From the NCBI RefSeq assembly GCF_000003815.2, contig NW_023365779.1, forward strand, positions 472,463 through 536,462: 64,000 nt of DNA, written 5' to 3'. Under the pieces are notes generated by a model. It had not been told where the DNA came from. It was given only the letters and a program-made list of their open reading frames with translations, and did not search any database. The position numbers and the translations under genes were made by a program. Shown piece after piece: positions 29,678-42,000 of this stretch (position 1 is its first letter; each line of letters begins with the position of its first letter). The DNA comes from Branchiostoma floridae (lineage: Eukaryota > Chordata > Leptocardii > Amphioxiformes > Branchiostomatidae).

Positions 29678-30721
29678 TAGTCTCCAAGCAGACCCTACGG
29701 TGCCTTAGAAATAGTATCAAAGCTGGCCAGGGACTTGGTATACCGGCACCAGGGTCTGCCCTCAGTCGGGCTGATCTGACGCTATTATCATCTATTTGTT
29801 GCCTATTAAACTGTGCTTGCCGAGTAGGTGTTAATTGCCCTCCCGGCCTGGGATGGCTCGTGCGCCCCTGCACTGTCTCACGGGAAGTCACGTCACGGGT
29901 CACCTACGATGACCGTTACCGGCAGATTTAAAATGCCGGCAACAATGGAGGCCAGAGTACGACGTGTTTTCCGCGATGTATGGGGATTCGAGCCGAAGAA
30001 AGCACAGCTCGATTCCATTTTGGCCACTCTGGAAGGCAAGGATGTCTTTGTCGGCATCGCTACCGGTCAGGGGAAATCCCTATGCTACCAATGCAAGCCA
30101 TAGTTGCTAGCCGGGAGCAGACATCTGGTCCTTGACGCAGTTTTTGCCGGACGAAATTACAAAATCGCAGAACGAAATAGAAATAAACTTTCAGGAGACA
30201 GAAATGGCAGCGCGCTTGGCTTGTTGTGGTTCTTTCTACCGCATCCAAACATAACAAAGAGGATTACGATCAGGCGGCATGTTTTTAAAACTCATAACGT
30301 TAGTTTGGTGTTATTATATATGTACATCGAAATTTGTAGTTTGTTTGGCATTATTTTCAGACTTCAAATCGATTTTAAACTAAATATTTTATGTATTGTG
30401 GCGCTTGTTCTATTACGTTGCGATGCTGTCAAATTTTTCAATCCGGCGTCATTTGGCGCGAACCTACCGCTGGGAAGTGAGCGCATAGCGCGCGGGTCAC
30501 TGACTTTGTCCAGTGTAAGTCGCTCGTAAAGTAATTAGCACTTGACAACAGGGTGGGGCAGCGACACCATTGTTGAATAGAAACGCTCCACCCTGTTTCA
30601 GTGCAGGCAGACCTCCGGTGCCCGTTTGACTCCCTTAGCCGGCTATCTCCCTTTGGCCGGCTAACTCCTTTGCCAGCTTTGATACTATCTCTAAGGCACC
30701 GTAGGGTCTGCTTGGAGACTA
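29678..30721 (+). mobile_element. 1,044-bp TIR transposon with 9-bp TSD carrying a helicase fragment
   Basis: Terminal inverted repeats of about 50 bp, starting TAGTCTCCAAGCAGACCCTA at 29678 and its reverse complement ending at 30721, with about 47 of 50 matches. Flanked by perfect 9-bp direct repeats CCACCGAAG (29669-29677 and 30722-30730). A 9-bp duplication fits Mutator-like elements best; hAT-type makes 8. The element sits inside a host repeat of which another copy is at 31640-31790. The interior holds the RecQ-like fragment and no transposase, so it is non-autonomous. Confidence 0.85.
29942..30103 (+). pseudogene. RecQ-like helicase N-terminal fragment
   Basis: Codes MPATMEARVRRVFRD, then WGFEPKKAQLDSIL and GKDVFVGIATGQGKSLCYQ before CKP and a stop. 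F-G, the Q motif region and Walker A (ATGQGKS) followed by LCYQ are the start of RecQ-family DEAH helicases. The frame ends about where an exon boundary could be (CYQ|), suggesting capture of one exon. Nothing of motifs Ia-VI follows. Not a functional helicase. Confidence 0.75.
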
Positions 30722-30724
30722 CCA

Positions 30725-30960
30725 CCGAAGCCCCTGTACAGAGAGGTGTCATTATGATCAATTTGATACTCCCTTTCAAGGCCGTGCTCATTTAGAAAAA
30801 AAATGCACATAGTTATTCCCTACTCAATCGATGTGGCTTATATTAGCGAGGCTACTCGGCAGAAGTAATTACAACATGTTGAATAAAAGTTGGAATGTAA
30901 TCAACAATTCTGGCTTTCAGTCTCTCTGGCGTCTCAAAACATGCTCAGTTCTGCTTTATG
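30725..30960 (+). repeat. Direct repeat, copy 1
   Basis: Pairs with 31700-31790 plus 31940-31980 plus 32160-32290: ACAGAGAGGTGTCATTATG / ACAGAAGTGTCACCATG, TTACAACATGTTGAATAAAA and GTCTCTCTGGCGTC. In the second copy the minisatellite and a retrotransposon 3' end have inserted. Confidence 0.65.
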
Positions 30961-31164
30961 TACGTTTGTCATGTTTGTGCAACTAATACAACAGGAGCTA
31001 ATGGACTCATTTGCATTAACTGCGTCTTAGCCTTGCTGTCCTTTGAAATCCAAATTGTCTTCAGCTTGACTTTGGCTTAGCTTTGTTTTCTTTGGAATCC
31101 AAATTATCTTCAGTCTGAATTGTCTTACAACCTTTCCTATTGGACATCTGAAATTTTCTTCTTT

Positions 31165-31330
31165 CATAGTTAGAGTATAAAAGACCTGTTTCTTCCAGAT
31201 CTCTTCAGTGTCACTGACGAAGGATAATGGATTCTATCCGAAACGTCTGACCGTTTCAAAATCATATCCAGTTGCTTGAGTAACTCCTTTTTGGTGTATC
31301 TTACTACCTGGATGTCTAACCTACATCGAC
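31165..31330. repeat. Long-TIR MITE family, right arm
   Basis: Contains GTATAAAAGACCTGTTTC, GATTCTATCCGAAACGTCTG and the terminal CCTGGATGTCTAACCTACAT. The left arm is missing. Confidence 0.75.
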
Positions 31331-31784
31331 GTGTCATGTTTGTAAGTATCAACAGGCACCCTTTCGTGCTAACGCCACCGATATGATGTTCGACAATCCT
31401 AGTTAAGTAAGATAGACAAGGACGTTTTGTAGATCTTCAAAATAGCGAACTATTTTCCGCTTCCCAATAAGGAGTCTGGTTGAGACTACAATGTTGCTAT
31501 GGTAACACTTTTGTGACGTACGCGTAAAATGCTTTATGAAAAATTCAAACCTTGATTCTATCCCTGCCATCTTCTGTATTGGTACTAACTTCCGGAATTT
31601 TGGTTTCTTATATCTTAAAATGACGGTATTCATTAAATGGGAAGTTGATACAATCAGCTGCAGGGAGGCATTTATGATGGTTCCGCTATTGTTGTATGGA
31701 CCCATCGAAGCGCCTTTACAATTACACAGAAGTGTCACCATGATCAAATTGTCCCGCCTTGCCGACTCCCTTGAAGGCCGCGCT

Positions 31785-31940
31785 GTGGCCTGCACGGTAG
31801 CATGGGCCTGCACGGTAGCCGGGGCCTGCACGGTAGCCGGGGCCTGCACGGTAGCATGGGGCCTGCACGGTAGCCGGGGCCTGCACGGTAGCATGGGCCT
31901 GCACGGTAGCCGGGGCCTGCACGGTAGCCGGGGCCTGCAC
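31785..31940. repeat. 18-bp minisatellite
   Basis: About 8 copies of GCCTGCACGGTAGCCGGG with CATGG variants. Frames stay open on both strands because 18 is a multiple of three; they are not genes. Confidence 0.93.
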
Positions 31941-31997
31941 GGGTACAAGTTTATTCAGAAGATAATGCACATAGCTATCGCTGACTCAAAGTGATGC

Positions 31998-32157
31998 AGT
32001 TTATATAGCCTATTTCATTATAATACTATATCAAAGAATTATGTTATCCCTTATTGTCATGCTAACTAGGATGTTAAGCTTTATCCTATACATCTATTTT
32101 GCACTTTGTGTAATAGTTGTTGCAATACTTTGTACAATTGTCGTGCAATAAAGTTCA
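31998..32157 (+). mobile_element. Retrotransposon 3' end
   Basis: Close relative of 27640-27795 (TAAGCTTTATCCTATACATC, GTGCAATAAAGTTC). It interrupts direct repeat copy 2. Confidence 0.6.
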
Positions 32158-32289
32158 GTGGAACGTAGTATTATCGGCGCCGCTGGGCAGAAGTAATTAC
32201 AACATGTTGAATAAAAGTCGGAATGTAATCAACAAGTCGGGCTGTCCGTCTCTCTGGCGTCACAATACATGCTTAGTTACGAAAGCCCA

Positions 32290-33830
32290 AAGCGACTCTA
32301 ATACGCAAGCTTTCATCTCAAATCCTTTTCTTATCAGGTGCGGGCGATGTGACCCAATAATGTCTTGGGCACGGACTCTTTGGGAATACAGGAATGCGAC
32401 CTTAAACCTGTCTGCGCCTACACTTTGTTGCTTTACTGCTAGCGCCCGCTTGGCGGCGTTGTGAGGCTGTGAAACAGCCAAGCTGCAGCCAAATCATTTC
32501 TCTAACGCCTTCATAACGTTGTCGTGCTATCAACACCCGTCAGAGGGCGCTTCAGACCCACACGTCTACTTGACCGTTGCTGTACTAGAAAGTGTTTGCT
32601 CTTGTGATTAGTAGCCTTAGTCTACCCAAAACAATCTTCTACTAAGTTCTTCATTCATTTCATCTTGAAACAAATGGGTAGCCCCTACAACAGTGCATAG
32701 TTGATTTCCAAGGGGGCCCATCAAACATGCATGTAAATAACAGATACAGGACAAAACGTGGTAACAATCAGTCAAAGTTTGAACACCCAGGGACAACATA
32801 CAGTACAGAAAACATAAAACCGGTGCGTCAAAACAAAATCAGTGTCCATACTCAAGTCGAAAACGTTCCAAGGTCAAAAGTTCTAGCGGTCCTTCCAACA
32901 TGGACAGTGGTCCAATCAGCCAATCAGCCCCTTGGATGCTGTCCCTGACAGCAAGAGATTGCGTGACACCTTACCGGCTGTCAATGTACTAAAAATATAG
33001 TGTATATACCATCTGAAATGTCCTACCGTTTCCAAAATCGCATCATTACTTGAGTAGCTGCTATTTGACGTATTGTATTACCTGGATGTCTAACCTTCAT
33101 CGACGAAAAAAATGGTTCGTTTTTGTATGTCTGTGCCTCACCACACACCCGTTTTGTACAGTAAGTACAGGTCAGGTGCGTGAGACAAAACTGTAAGGTT
33201 TGATCCACTCACACGGGGGTGGACATCTACCCTTCATGGTAAGCGTGTTGGGTTATTTAACATGCCGGAGGTGTGGCTCTCCTAAAACAGAGCAGTATAA
33301 TGTCCTCATAGAAGAACTGCAGTCATGTCTAACGATATCCAGATTATTTATAATCATATCATGCCTACTCAAATCATCAAAAATCGATAATCACAGATAA
33401 ACAAACATGTTTATCAATCATTAGGCTCGAATGGCCACTATAAGATAATCCTTATGTAATCCTCTGTAATCCGTCTGAGCTCTAAAGGATTATTTTTCCA
33501 GAAATGACGACTGATGTCATTAGTTCCTGAATTAATGACATTTGTTCTACGTTTCATCAAATGACAAAACATGTTCCTAAGTCTCCGTAATTGACAAGAG
33601 TCACTCTACCAAAAATAAAACAAGTGCTTTTAAAAAAGCTGGCATTTTGCCAATGTTTGCGTGTGTGAACGTTTTTTTCTAGTTATTAGAATGTCATATA
33701 AATAGAACAGAGTAACTAAACCTGATATTGGCGCATGGAGAGATTCACATATGTGCCTGAATCTAGATCTAGACGCCACCTGTTAAAATTTGCGTGAACT
33801 GCAGCAAATTTCACTACACTGCCTGTTTTG
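32290..33830. other. Intergenic stretch without recognisable genes
   Basis: Holds a repeat (32420-32480, GGCGGCGTTGTGAGGCTGTG) shared with 3085-3145, a partial long-TIR MITE (33010-33105), and otherwise AT-rich DNA with short frames only. Confidence 0.45.
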
Positions 33831-33945
33831 AGTGAGCTCTGTTGCGGGGCATTTTTAAGTTTTTTTTTAATTTTTATTTCTATTCGGCAAAAAAACGAAG
33901 CGGCGAATCCGTTAACCAAAGAAATAAATTGGTGTGGCCAAATGG
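33830..33945. repeat. Fragment of PIF-type MITE (GGCCACACCAATT family)
   Basis: The right end TTAACCAAAGAAATAAATTG followed by GTGTGGCC matches the end of 60833-61193. The left half is replaced by other sequence. Confidence 0.6.
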
Positions 33946-33996
33946 ATGTAAAAATTAGTATTTTAATGGATGTAAAAAAAAAAAAAAAAAAAAAAT

Positions 33997-34070
33997 CTAC
34001 CTCCCCGGATTTGAACCGGGTGCATTGGTTTAGAATGCGTAAACTTTAACCACTGCGCCAGTGCGAACAA
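33997..34070 (-). repeat. tRNA-like pseudogene / SINE head
   Basis: Minus strand: CTGGCGCAGTGGTTAAAG (A box) and CCCGGTTCAAATCCGGGG (B box with T-stem), followed by a long T run (A run on plus, 33973-33995). The T-stem pairs well, but the acceptor ends do not, so a functional tRNA is unlikely. Confidence 0.5.
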
Positions 34071-35510
34071 GTTGGACAAATGCCTGTTTTAACAGGTTTA
34101 GAAATGTTTGGCATGGATTGAACAGGTCCGTTCATCTCAACATCACTCCATCACAACGGCGACTATTCTGGCCTGGCGCTAAGGCGGCAAAATGCAAAAA
34201 ATGTTTCACTTAGTCTGTGTAACGCAAACTCCGCTGTCCACTCCAGGGCAGTAACTGGCCCCTCCCCGCGGCAATGTAGGACGGGTCAATAAGAAGCGCA
34301 GATAAACCAGGCTTAGTTTCACTGTACTGCAAGCAGCGTGTGTCACTCTACCAAAATGATATGATTTTATTATACTGCTATAATCAGGGTTTAGATCCGG
34401 ACCCGGACCTGATCCTCCGGACCAGACCTGAATGTTCTGTATGATACTGATATCTACCCTTAATTGCTTATCAAAAGAGGTCCTCTCAGGGTTTCTGCAA
34501 GGTAATCCCAACGTAAGCATCTATAGTCTGTCTACATCCTAAGGACACATTTCCGTAACATGACATCTCTGTTGTGTCGGTTTGTTGGTCATGGCGTGTG
34601 TCCGCAAAAACTTTGCAAACCTTTCCTATCATAGTCCACTCACCGTATCCAAACAACATTGCATTGTAGCACATCTGTCATACATGAATCAGTATCTATA
34701 TGTATATGTATATATATTAGCCCAGTGCGGCGACTTGGTACACTAAAGGCCTCTAATTGGTGTTCCCAAACTGGAATTTGTCTGCCGCATGATTAGGCTG
34801 ATCGTGTCATGTCCAAACTGGGGCAACGTTCTTACAGCGAGGTGGAGTAAAGCTAGCCCGTGATTGGGGTTAATATCCGAGGGCAGATTCGACACCTGCC
34901 GTGGATTACAACTTGTGGTATACATCGATAAAAATCATACCTGCGTTTCGAGTGTTCAAATTGGTTATTATTGGTTCATAAAGGTTGTAATCATGCACCC
35001 CCATCGTTTATCAATGATCATTTAAAAAGACAATTTCTGAACCCCAAAATTCCTCTTTTTTGTTTGAAATTTACATGAACGAACGCACTCACATACGCAC
35101 ACAAACACACACAAATATTTCCAGTGGTGGGTATATTGGGGCACAGCGATGTAATATCAAAGCCTTTACGGGCGCAGCTGTGCGGGATCGGCCCGGATCA
35201 GCTCAGCATCGGCCCGGATCAGCTCACTCCGTAACGGCGAGATTAACTCTTTGCCACGGATTAAGGCAGGTTGGTTCTGACTTAATTGGCCCAGGAAACT
35301 CCCTAAAGTAGAGTAATGATATGACATCCCCGAGAAGACGTAGGGTCCGACTTAATCTCCGCACTGCCGTCTGGCGTGGCCTACTTTCCAGTCTTCCAGG
35401 GTTACTATTGGTCGTATCCATAGCAACGCTATCGCTATGCTGCCCCCCCCACACACACAAACGGCAGTAGTGTTACTAGTAGCCCAACCATCGATTAAAG
35501 ACTCGCAGTA
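34070..35510. other. Intergenic stretch, nothing firm
   Basis: No coding exon recognised. A GATCCGGACCCGGACCTGA block near 34398 is echoed near 51987 (AGGTCCGGACCTG), and a short CGGCCCGGATCAGCTCA duplication occurs at 35190-35225. Confidence 0.4.
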
Positions 35511-35639
35511 CACTGCATGAAATATCGGATTTACCAAACTTACCATTGGTGTGTAAATACCTGGTAAATCTGATGTACAATATTTACCCAAATTTAGCAC
35601 ATATTTACCCGGTAAATTTGGATAAATACGGGTAAATGC

Positions 35640-36206
35640 TGGTAATGCACCCTGATATAAGGCCTAAACAGGGGTACATTTATTGCATTGTCAGGGATGG
35701 GCCCTCTTTTATGGCCTTATATAGGGGTACATGTGTTACATTGTTAGGGATGGACCCTGGTATAAGGCCTAATATAGGGGTGCATGTATTACATTGTCAG
35801 GGATGGACCCTGGTATAAGGCCTTATATAGGGGTGCATGCATTACATTGTCAGGGATGGACCCTGGTATAAGGCCTTATATAGGGGTGCATGTATTACAT
35901 TGTCAGGGATGGACCCTGGTATAAGGCCTTATATAGGGGTGCATGTATTACATTGTCAGGGATGGACCATGGTATAAGGCCTTATATAAGGGTGCATGTA
36001 TTACATTGCCAGGGATGGACCCTGGTATAAGGCCTTATATAGGGGTGCATGTATTACATTGTCAGGGATGGACCCTGGTATAAGGCCTTATATAGGGGTG
36101 CATGTATTACATTGTCAGGGATGGACCCTGGTATAAGGCCTTCTATAGGGGTGCATGTATTACATTGTCAGGGATGGACCCTGGTATAAGGCCTTATATA
36201 GGGGTG
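35640..36206. repeat. 53-bp minisatellite, about 10 copies
   Basis: Unit begins TGCATGTATTACATTGTCAG and continues GGATGGACCCTGGTATAAGG to CCTTATATAGGGG. The first two or three units are diverged, later ones nearly identical. It joins the 59-bp array at about 36206. Confidence 0.96.
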
Positions 36207-36960
36207 CGGTGGTACCCACAGTGTACAGAACACCCCACCGCCCTGAGATAAGAGTTATGTCAGGGCGAGGGTACTCGCAGTACAACACACCACCGCCCTG
36301 AGATAAGAGTTATCCCAGGGCGAGGGTACCCACAGTGTACAGAACACCACACCGCCCTGAGATAAGAGTTATCCCAGGGCGAGGGTACCCACAGTGTACA
36401 GAACACCACACCACCCTGAGATAAGAGTTATCCCAGGGCGAGGGTACCCACAGTGTACAGAACACCACACCGCCCTGAAATAAGAGTTATCCCAGGGCGA
36501 GGGTACCCACAGTGTACAGAACACCACACCGCCCTGAGATAAGAGTTATCCCAGGGCGAGGGTACCCACAGTGTACAGAACAGCACACCGCCCTGAGATA
36601 AGAGTTATCCCAGGGCGAGGGTACCCACAGTGTACAGAACACCTCACTGCCCTGAGATAAGAGTTATCCCAGGGCGAGGGTACCCACAGTGTACAGAACA
36701 CCACACCGCCCTGAGATAAGAGTTATCCCAGGGCGAGGGTACCCACAGTGTACAGAACACCACACCGCCCTGAGATAAGAGTTATCCCAGGGCGAGGGTA
36801 CCCACAGTGTACAGAACACCACACCGCCCTGAGATAAGAGTTATCCCAGGGCGAGGGTACCCACAGTGTACAGAACACCTCACTGCCCTGAGTGAGATAA
36901 GAGTTATGTCAGGATGGGGGCACCCAAAGGGTATAGAACACCTCACCGCCCTGAGATAAT
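36207..36960. repeat. 59-bp minisatellite, about 12 copies
   Basis: Unit GGTACCCACAGTGTACAGAA, CACCACACCGCCCTGAGATA, AGAGTTATCCCAGGGCGAG. Each unit contains an internal inverted repeat (CCGCCCTG / CAGGGCG). The last copies are diverged (36890-36955). Confidence 0.96.
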
Positions 36961-37459
36961 AGTATTGGGGACAGAGCATAAAAGTTGAACACAGTCATCA
37001 TTACCAGTCGACTAGCTTTTTAGGCCTTGAGTGAAATTGTAGGTGTAGTTCATTCATGAATGAGTCTCTATTAATAAGTATTTTACCATGATTGTTTACC
37101 ATACTTAGAATTACATAACGGGCCCCTTATATATTTATGAAGAAAAATGCTTCAGTTAAAACTCAAGACAGTTCACAATCACAGATCTTATGTATTTATA
37201 TGCTACACAGTTTGTGATAAATAACAAAGGTCACAGCTTTTAGTTAAAACAACTCTAAAATCTACAGTGAAAAATCCAAAAGATAACAGGTCAATCTTTA
37301 AACAGATGCTGTAAAGCAAACTTGAATCTAACCAAGGAAGAAAGGCCTTATAAGCTTTACACATTGTGTCACAAATGTCCCCCATGGCCTTCTTGCTGGG
37401 TCCTAAAAGGTCAACTTCTGACCTCAGGGTCAACATCCTAAAGGCCACAGAAATACTAC

Positions 37460-37500
37460 GATCTGATTGGACCGTCGGAAACGCATGCGCACCATGCGGG
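37460..37500 (+). promoter_or_regulatory. Promoter-like cluster: inverted CCAAT and NRF1-like site
   Basis: GATTGGACCG (inverted CCAAT box) is followed within 25 bases by CGCATGCGCACCATGCGGGCG, which contains the GCATGCGC palindrome bound by NRF-1-type factors. It immediately precedes the duplicated segment 37524-37764. Motif evidence only. Confidence 0.4.
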
Positions 37501-37523
37501 CGGGACGATTACAAAAAGTCGTT

Positions 37524-37764
37524 ACGAGATATGAGATCAGACATGACTACGGGGTTTTACGTATCGCTTTCTACGCTACAAATGGCACAAGGAGTCTGCT
37601 ATGGTCGGTCAGCAATTTGGGAGAGGCTTGTGAGTGTAGGGGGAATATGGTGTAAGCTCAAACGGACGGAAAATTATCGTGAATGATGTTTTAGTTGTAC
37701 GTTTGGCGGCCGCCCCCCTCCCACCCTGGGCGGCGCACTCCTCCCCGCAGGATCCAACGTGTAC
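37524..37764 (+). repeat. Duplicated segment, copy left of the gap
   Basis: About 240 bases from ACGAGATATGAGATCAGACA to GATCCAACGTGTACT, essentially identical to 39006-39247 across the N gap. It may be a true duplication, or the two haplotypes of one locus joined in assembly. Confidence 0.9.
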
Positions 37765-38189
37765 TGCCGAAATCTGGAAGCGCCTGTAAACACCGTAACG
37801 TGAAAGACAGTGGGGGATGAGCTTTGCTATATGGTAGTATAAGGAGTCGACTTTCAGGTGGTATGTGTAAGATTTGTATGTTTGTCCATTTGGTGTATAA
37901 ATGCGCGTGACCTTTACAGCTGCCTGCCCCTGTGAGTCGGCTGCAGTTCCGCATGGCCCCGCATACCCCATTTCAAAGAGGTCTTTAGAAAAATTCAAAA
38001 CGACAACTTTTTCTGTTTTTCAATTATTTTGGTAGGTTATACCCTCGACTTCAACATATTAATTTGTCGTGCTTGAAAACTGCACCCTTCTATGATTTTA
38101 TCAGCGTCGATGTCAGTCACCTTGTGGTCCTTAACTATAGAAATCCCCATAGGCCGAAAACTGTGTTCTGCTACCTTGAACCACAGCGG

Positions 38190-39000
38190 NNNNNNNNNNN
38201 NNNNNNNNNNNNNNNNNNNNNNNNNNNNNNNNNNNNNNNNNNNNNNNNNNNNNNNNNNNNNNNNNNNNNNNNNNNNNNNNNNNNNNNNNNNNNNNNNNNN
38301 NNNNNNNNNNNNNNNNNNNNNNNNNNNNNNNNNNNNNNNNNNNNNNNNNNNNNNNNNNNNNNNNNNNNNNNNNNNNNNNNNNNNNNNNNNNNNNNNNNNN
38401 NNNNNNNNNNNNNNNNNNNNNNNNNNNNNNNNNNNNNNNNNNNNNNNNNNNNNNNNNNNNNNNNNNNNNNNNNNNNNNNNNNNNNNNNNNNNNNNNNNNN
38501 NNNNNNNNNNNNNNNNNNNNNNNNNNNNNNNNNNNNNNNNNNNNNNNNNNNNNNNNNNNNNNNNNNNNNNNNNNNNNNNNNNNNNNNNNNNNNNNNNNNN
38601 NNNNNNNNNNNNNNNNNNNNNNNNNNNNNNNNNNNNNNNNNNNNNNNNNNNNNNNNNNNNNNNNNNNNNNNNNNNNNNNNNNNNNNNNNNNNNNNNNNNN
38701 NNNNNNNNNNNNNNNNNNNNNNNNNNNNNNNNNNNNNNNNNNNNNNNNNNNNNNNNNNNNNNNNNNNNNNNNNNNNNNNNNNNNNNNNNNNNNNNNNNNN
38801 NNNNNNNNNNNNNNNNNNNNNNNNNNNNNNNNNNNNNNNNNNNNNNNNNNNNNNNNNNNNNNNNNNNNNNNNNNNNNNNNNNNNNNNNNNNNNNNNNNNN
38901 NNNNNNNNNNNNNNNNNNNNNNNNNNNNNNNNNNNNNNNNNNNNNNNNNNNNNNNNNNNNNNNNNNNNNNNNNNNNNNNNNNNNNNNNNNNNNNNNNNNN
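38190..39000. other. Assembly gap (811 N)
   Basis: Unknown sequence. Any open frame spanning it is meaningless. Its two edges lie next to near-identical sequence, so gap size and local order are unreliable. Confidence 1.
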
Positions 39001-39005
39001 TCAAA

Positions 39006-42000
39006 ACGAGATATGAGATCAGACATGACTACGGGGTTTTACGTATCGCTTTCTACGCTACAAATGGCACAAGGAGTCTGCTATGGTCGGTCAGCAATTT
39101 GGGAGAGGCTTGTGAGTGTAGGGGGAATATGGTGTAAGCTCAAACGGACGGAAAATTATCGTGAATGATGTTTTAGTTGTACGTTTGGCGGCCGCCCCCC
39201 TCCCACCCTGGGCGGCGCACTCCTCCCAGCAGGATCCAACGTGTACTTCGGTGAGTAGAAAATATATAGACTGTGCTTGCCTTTCAGTGTGCTTCGTTTT
39301 TTAAGCAAAAAGTAGGTTCGCTTTTGCTTTTCCCACTTGTTTTGTTATTGACATGTAATCGTTAGAAACAAATTTGTCTCCAACTAACCTGCCCCCCTCC
39401 CCCATTTAATAGGAAAATGTATTGGACAACAGGCATTTCGTATCTGGTTTTATGATACAAAACAGCAACAGCACTTGATGGGTGAATAATTGTGCGTTGA
39501 TAAGAGAATTAATTTGTAGTCACATACATACTGTTAAACTTGAAACCAGTAGGATTAAATTAATGCTTCCAAATGATTATTTATATTTTATAGATTATAC
39601 TAGTACTATACATATTTAAATATATTTATTCATGTATTCGTTCAAATCATGGCTGGCATCACACAGCCAAGGCTGTCGATCTAGTTGTGACTATTATTAT
39701 CAAGGGCTAACCTTTAACAATTTGAACACTGTTCAGTAACTGACAGTTGTTCGGTCACTAATTTGATGACTATTATATTTAAGGTATGGATTTAAGTCAC
39801 GGTGTGTATGTATTAAATTCAGGGATGGCTGGATCTGATTGTGTCATTATTTCCCTTTTTATATGCCTCCAGTACAGCTGCAGTAGATACCTCCTTCAGA
39901 CATGCAGCACAAGTTGTGAGGGTGGATAGCCAGAAGTAAAGCAAGCATCAGCCAGAAGTTTAGCTGCTGGGTACTTCAAATTATGCTGCTACACACTCCA
40001 TAGGTAAGCCTCAAAACTACAGTCCTGCATGAGAGCAGCATGACCAATATCATCATTGGCACACTTCAGTGTTTACCGAGGCATGCCGTTATCATGATTC
40101 TGCTTAGTCTGGTTTTAGTTAGTTGTTGTGATGGGACGAAGCACAACTACCCCAGTTATGTCAAAATCGTGTGACATGTTCCTTGATTGCTGTGTATATA
40201 TTTTTTATTTGTGTCATACCTGATAACATTTGATAGGGGTGTTCCAGACCGGATGATGATTTTCCGTATCACACAGGCTTTTTATTTGTATTAGACAGGT
40301 TTCCATCAATTGAATAGAACATACTCAACTCAAGCGAATGGAGTTCTTTTGTTCGAATTTTTCTCGAATTGATGTTATTTAAAGAATAGAGTTGTTGGCA
40401 CCGTGCAGGTTGAAACAATGTAGCGAGTTTTATCCTTTTTATGAGTAGTTTAGCAATTAAATTGAGAGTTTTCCGACCTGGATATGATATACATGTATAG
40501 AATACAACACGGAGTATTCTGTATCACCTAAGGTACCAGGATCACCCGAAGGCCGGAGGGTGATCCGACCCGTAGGAGGGGTGGGACCGAGGATGATGTA
40601 TTTCAATACACCATGTTTTATTTTATTTGTAACATACCTACCTGAGAAAACACAAGTTTCGATGCAAAACGCGCCAGAAGTTTTAAAAAATTTGGTGTCC
40701 TCGAACAAAAACAGTTACAGCAGCAATTTTAACGTCTGAATCAGGTATTCGAATTTTAGACCACGCCGCCCTCGGTGTGGGTAGAGTACGTTTGAAGTGT
40801 TTGATGGAAGCCTGTGTGATACAGCTTTTCATTACCCGGTCCAGAAAACCCGTATCGACCAATATCGTGGCCCAGGTATGACGACATGAAATTTACATGA
40901 AAAATACAACACAATGTATTCGGCATTACTCTCAGTCCCAGCCCTCCCACGGGTCGGATCGCTTGACCCAGTCAGGCTGGTACACCATGTTGTTGTATTC
41001 TATATTTATCAATTTTCAGTACACATGGGGACTACCCTTCAGTTGCAAATTTAAATAGGCTAGATTTCCACACATAGATTTATATTCTGTGATACTTTTG
41101 TATTATCATGTAGGAACTGACTCACCACACAAAGGACTCCAAACTCATGCCAAGAAGTTCAGCATTCAGACACAGAAGAAGGCAGCCTGTGCTTGTTTGG
41201 ACCCTACACGGAGTGCTTCGCAGCAGTGGACTTGAATATAGATGACAAGAGGATGTCTGTACGCAGTTCCACAGAATGTACTAGTAACTCAGGTGTTCAC
41301 AGTTTGGCTGGACTTTAAAAGTTTACTCATCTGTATTTCAATATCTTTATTGACAACAACTTTGTTCTTTTATGTGATTGCTGTTAACCTAAGGGCCACT
41401 AAAATCTTCATAGCTTTGAAGACTTCCAGTATGAAGCAAATTGTGTTTCACTGTTGTGTGATTGTATGAACCGTGTGATTATGATACATTTTACATAATT
41501 GTCAGAATTACATTGTACCTACACAGGTCCCATACAATATGCTTGTACCTGCATATACAGGTGGTATTTTGAGCCCTGACATGCATCTGACCCTCACCCT
41601 TCTCCAAAGGAAATGGATTTCTTAGCCAGATCACTTGGTTGTTTTTAATCTGTTATGAACTTATTAATTCCCCAATCTATGAAGTTTCGAAAATGATGAA
41701 TTGTTGCTTGAATAAACATGTAGCGTCACATGATGCTAATACTAGTAATAGGATCATGTTGGCAAAGTGTAAAACAATACAGGCCCCATTGAATGTTACA
41801 TAAGTCTTTCATAGGTCATTAATGCACTGCATTTCAGTGTCATGTTACTGTTTCTTTCATTCATCTTGATCATAGTTGCACATTTTGCTTTTTACATTTG
41901 TTAACAGTGACAGCATAGTTTGGATGTTGCACACAATATAATATGATACAACTGTTACAGTACACAGTAAGTACATTGCAAATTCTTAACTGAGTGCTTA

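Noticed and set aside
31403-31994. Frames of 82-181 codons with PCRPRLPCRP or ACTVAGACTVA repeats
   Set aside because: Artefact of the 18-bp minisatellite.
33997-34070. Functional tRNA gene
   Set aside because: A and B boxes and a T-stem are present, but no matching acceptor stem was found, and the element is joined to a homopolymer run as in SINEs.
38037-39168. Open frames of 277-358 codons across the centre of the window
   Set aside because: They consist almost entirely of the N gap.
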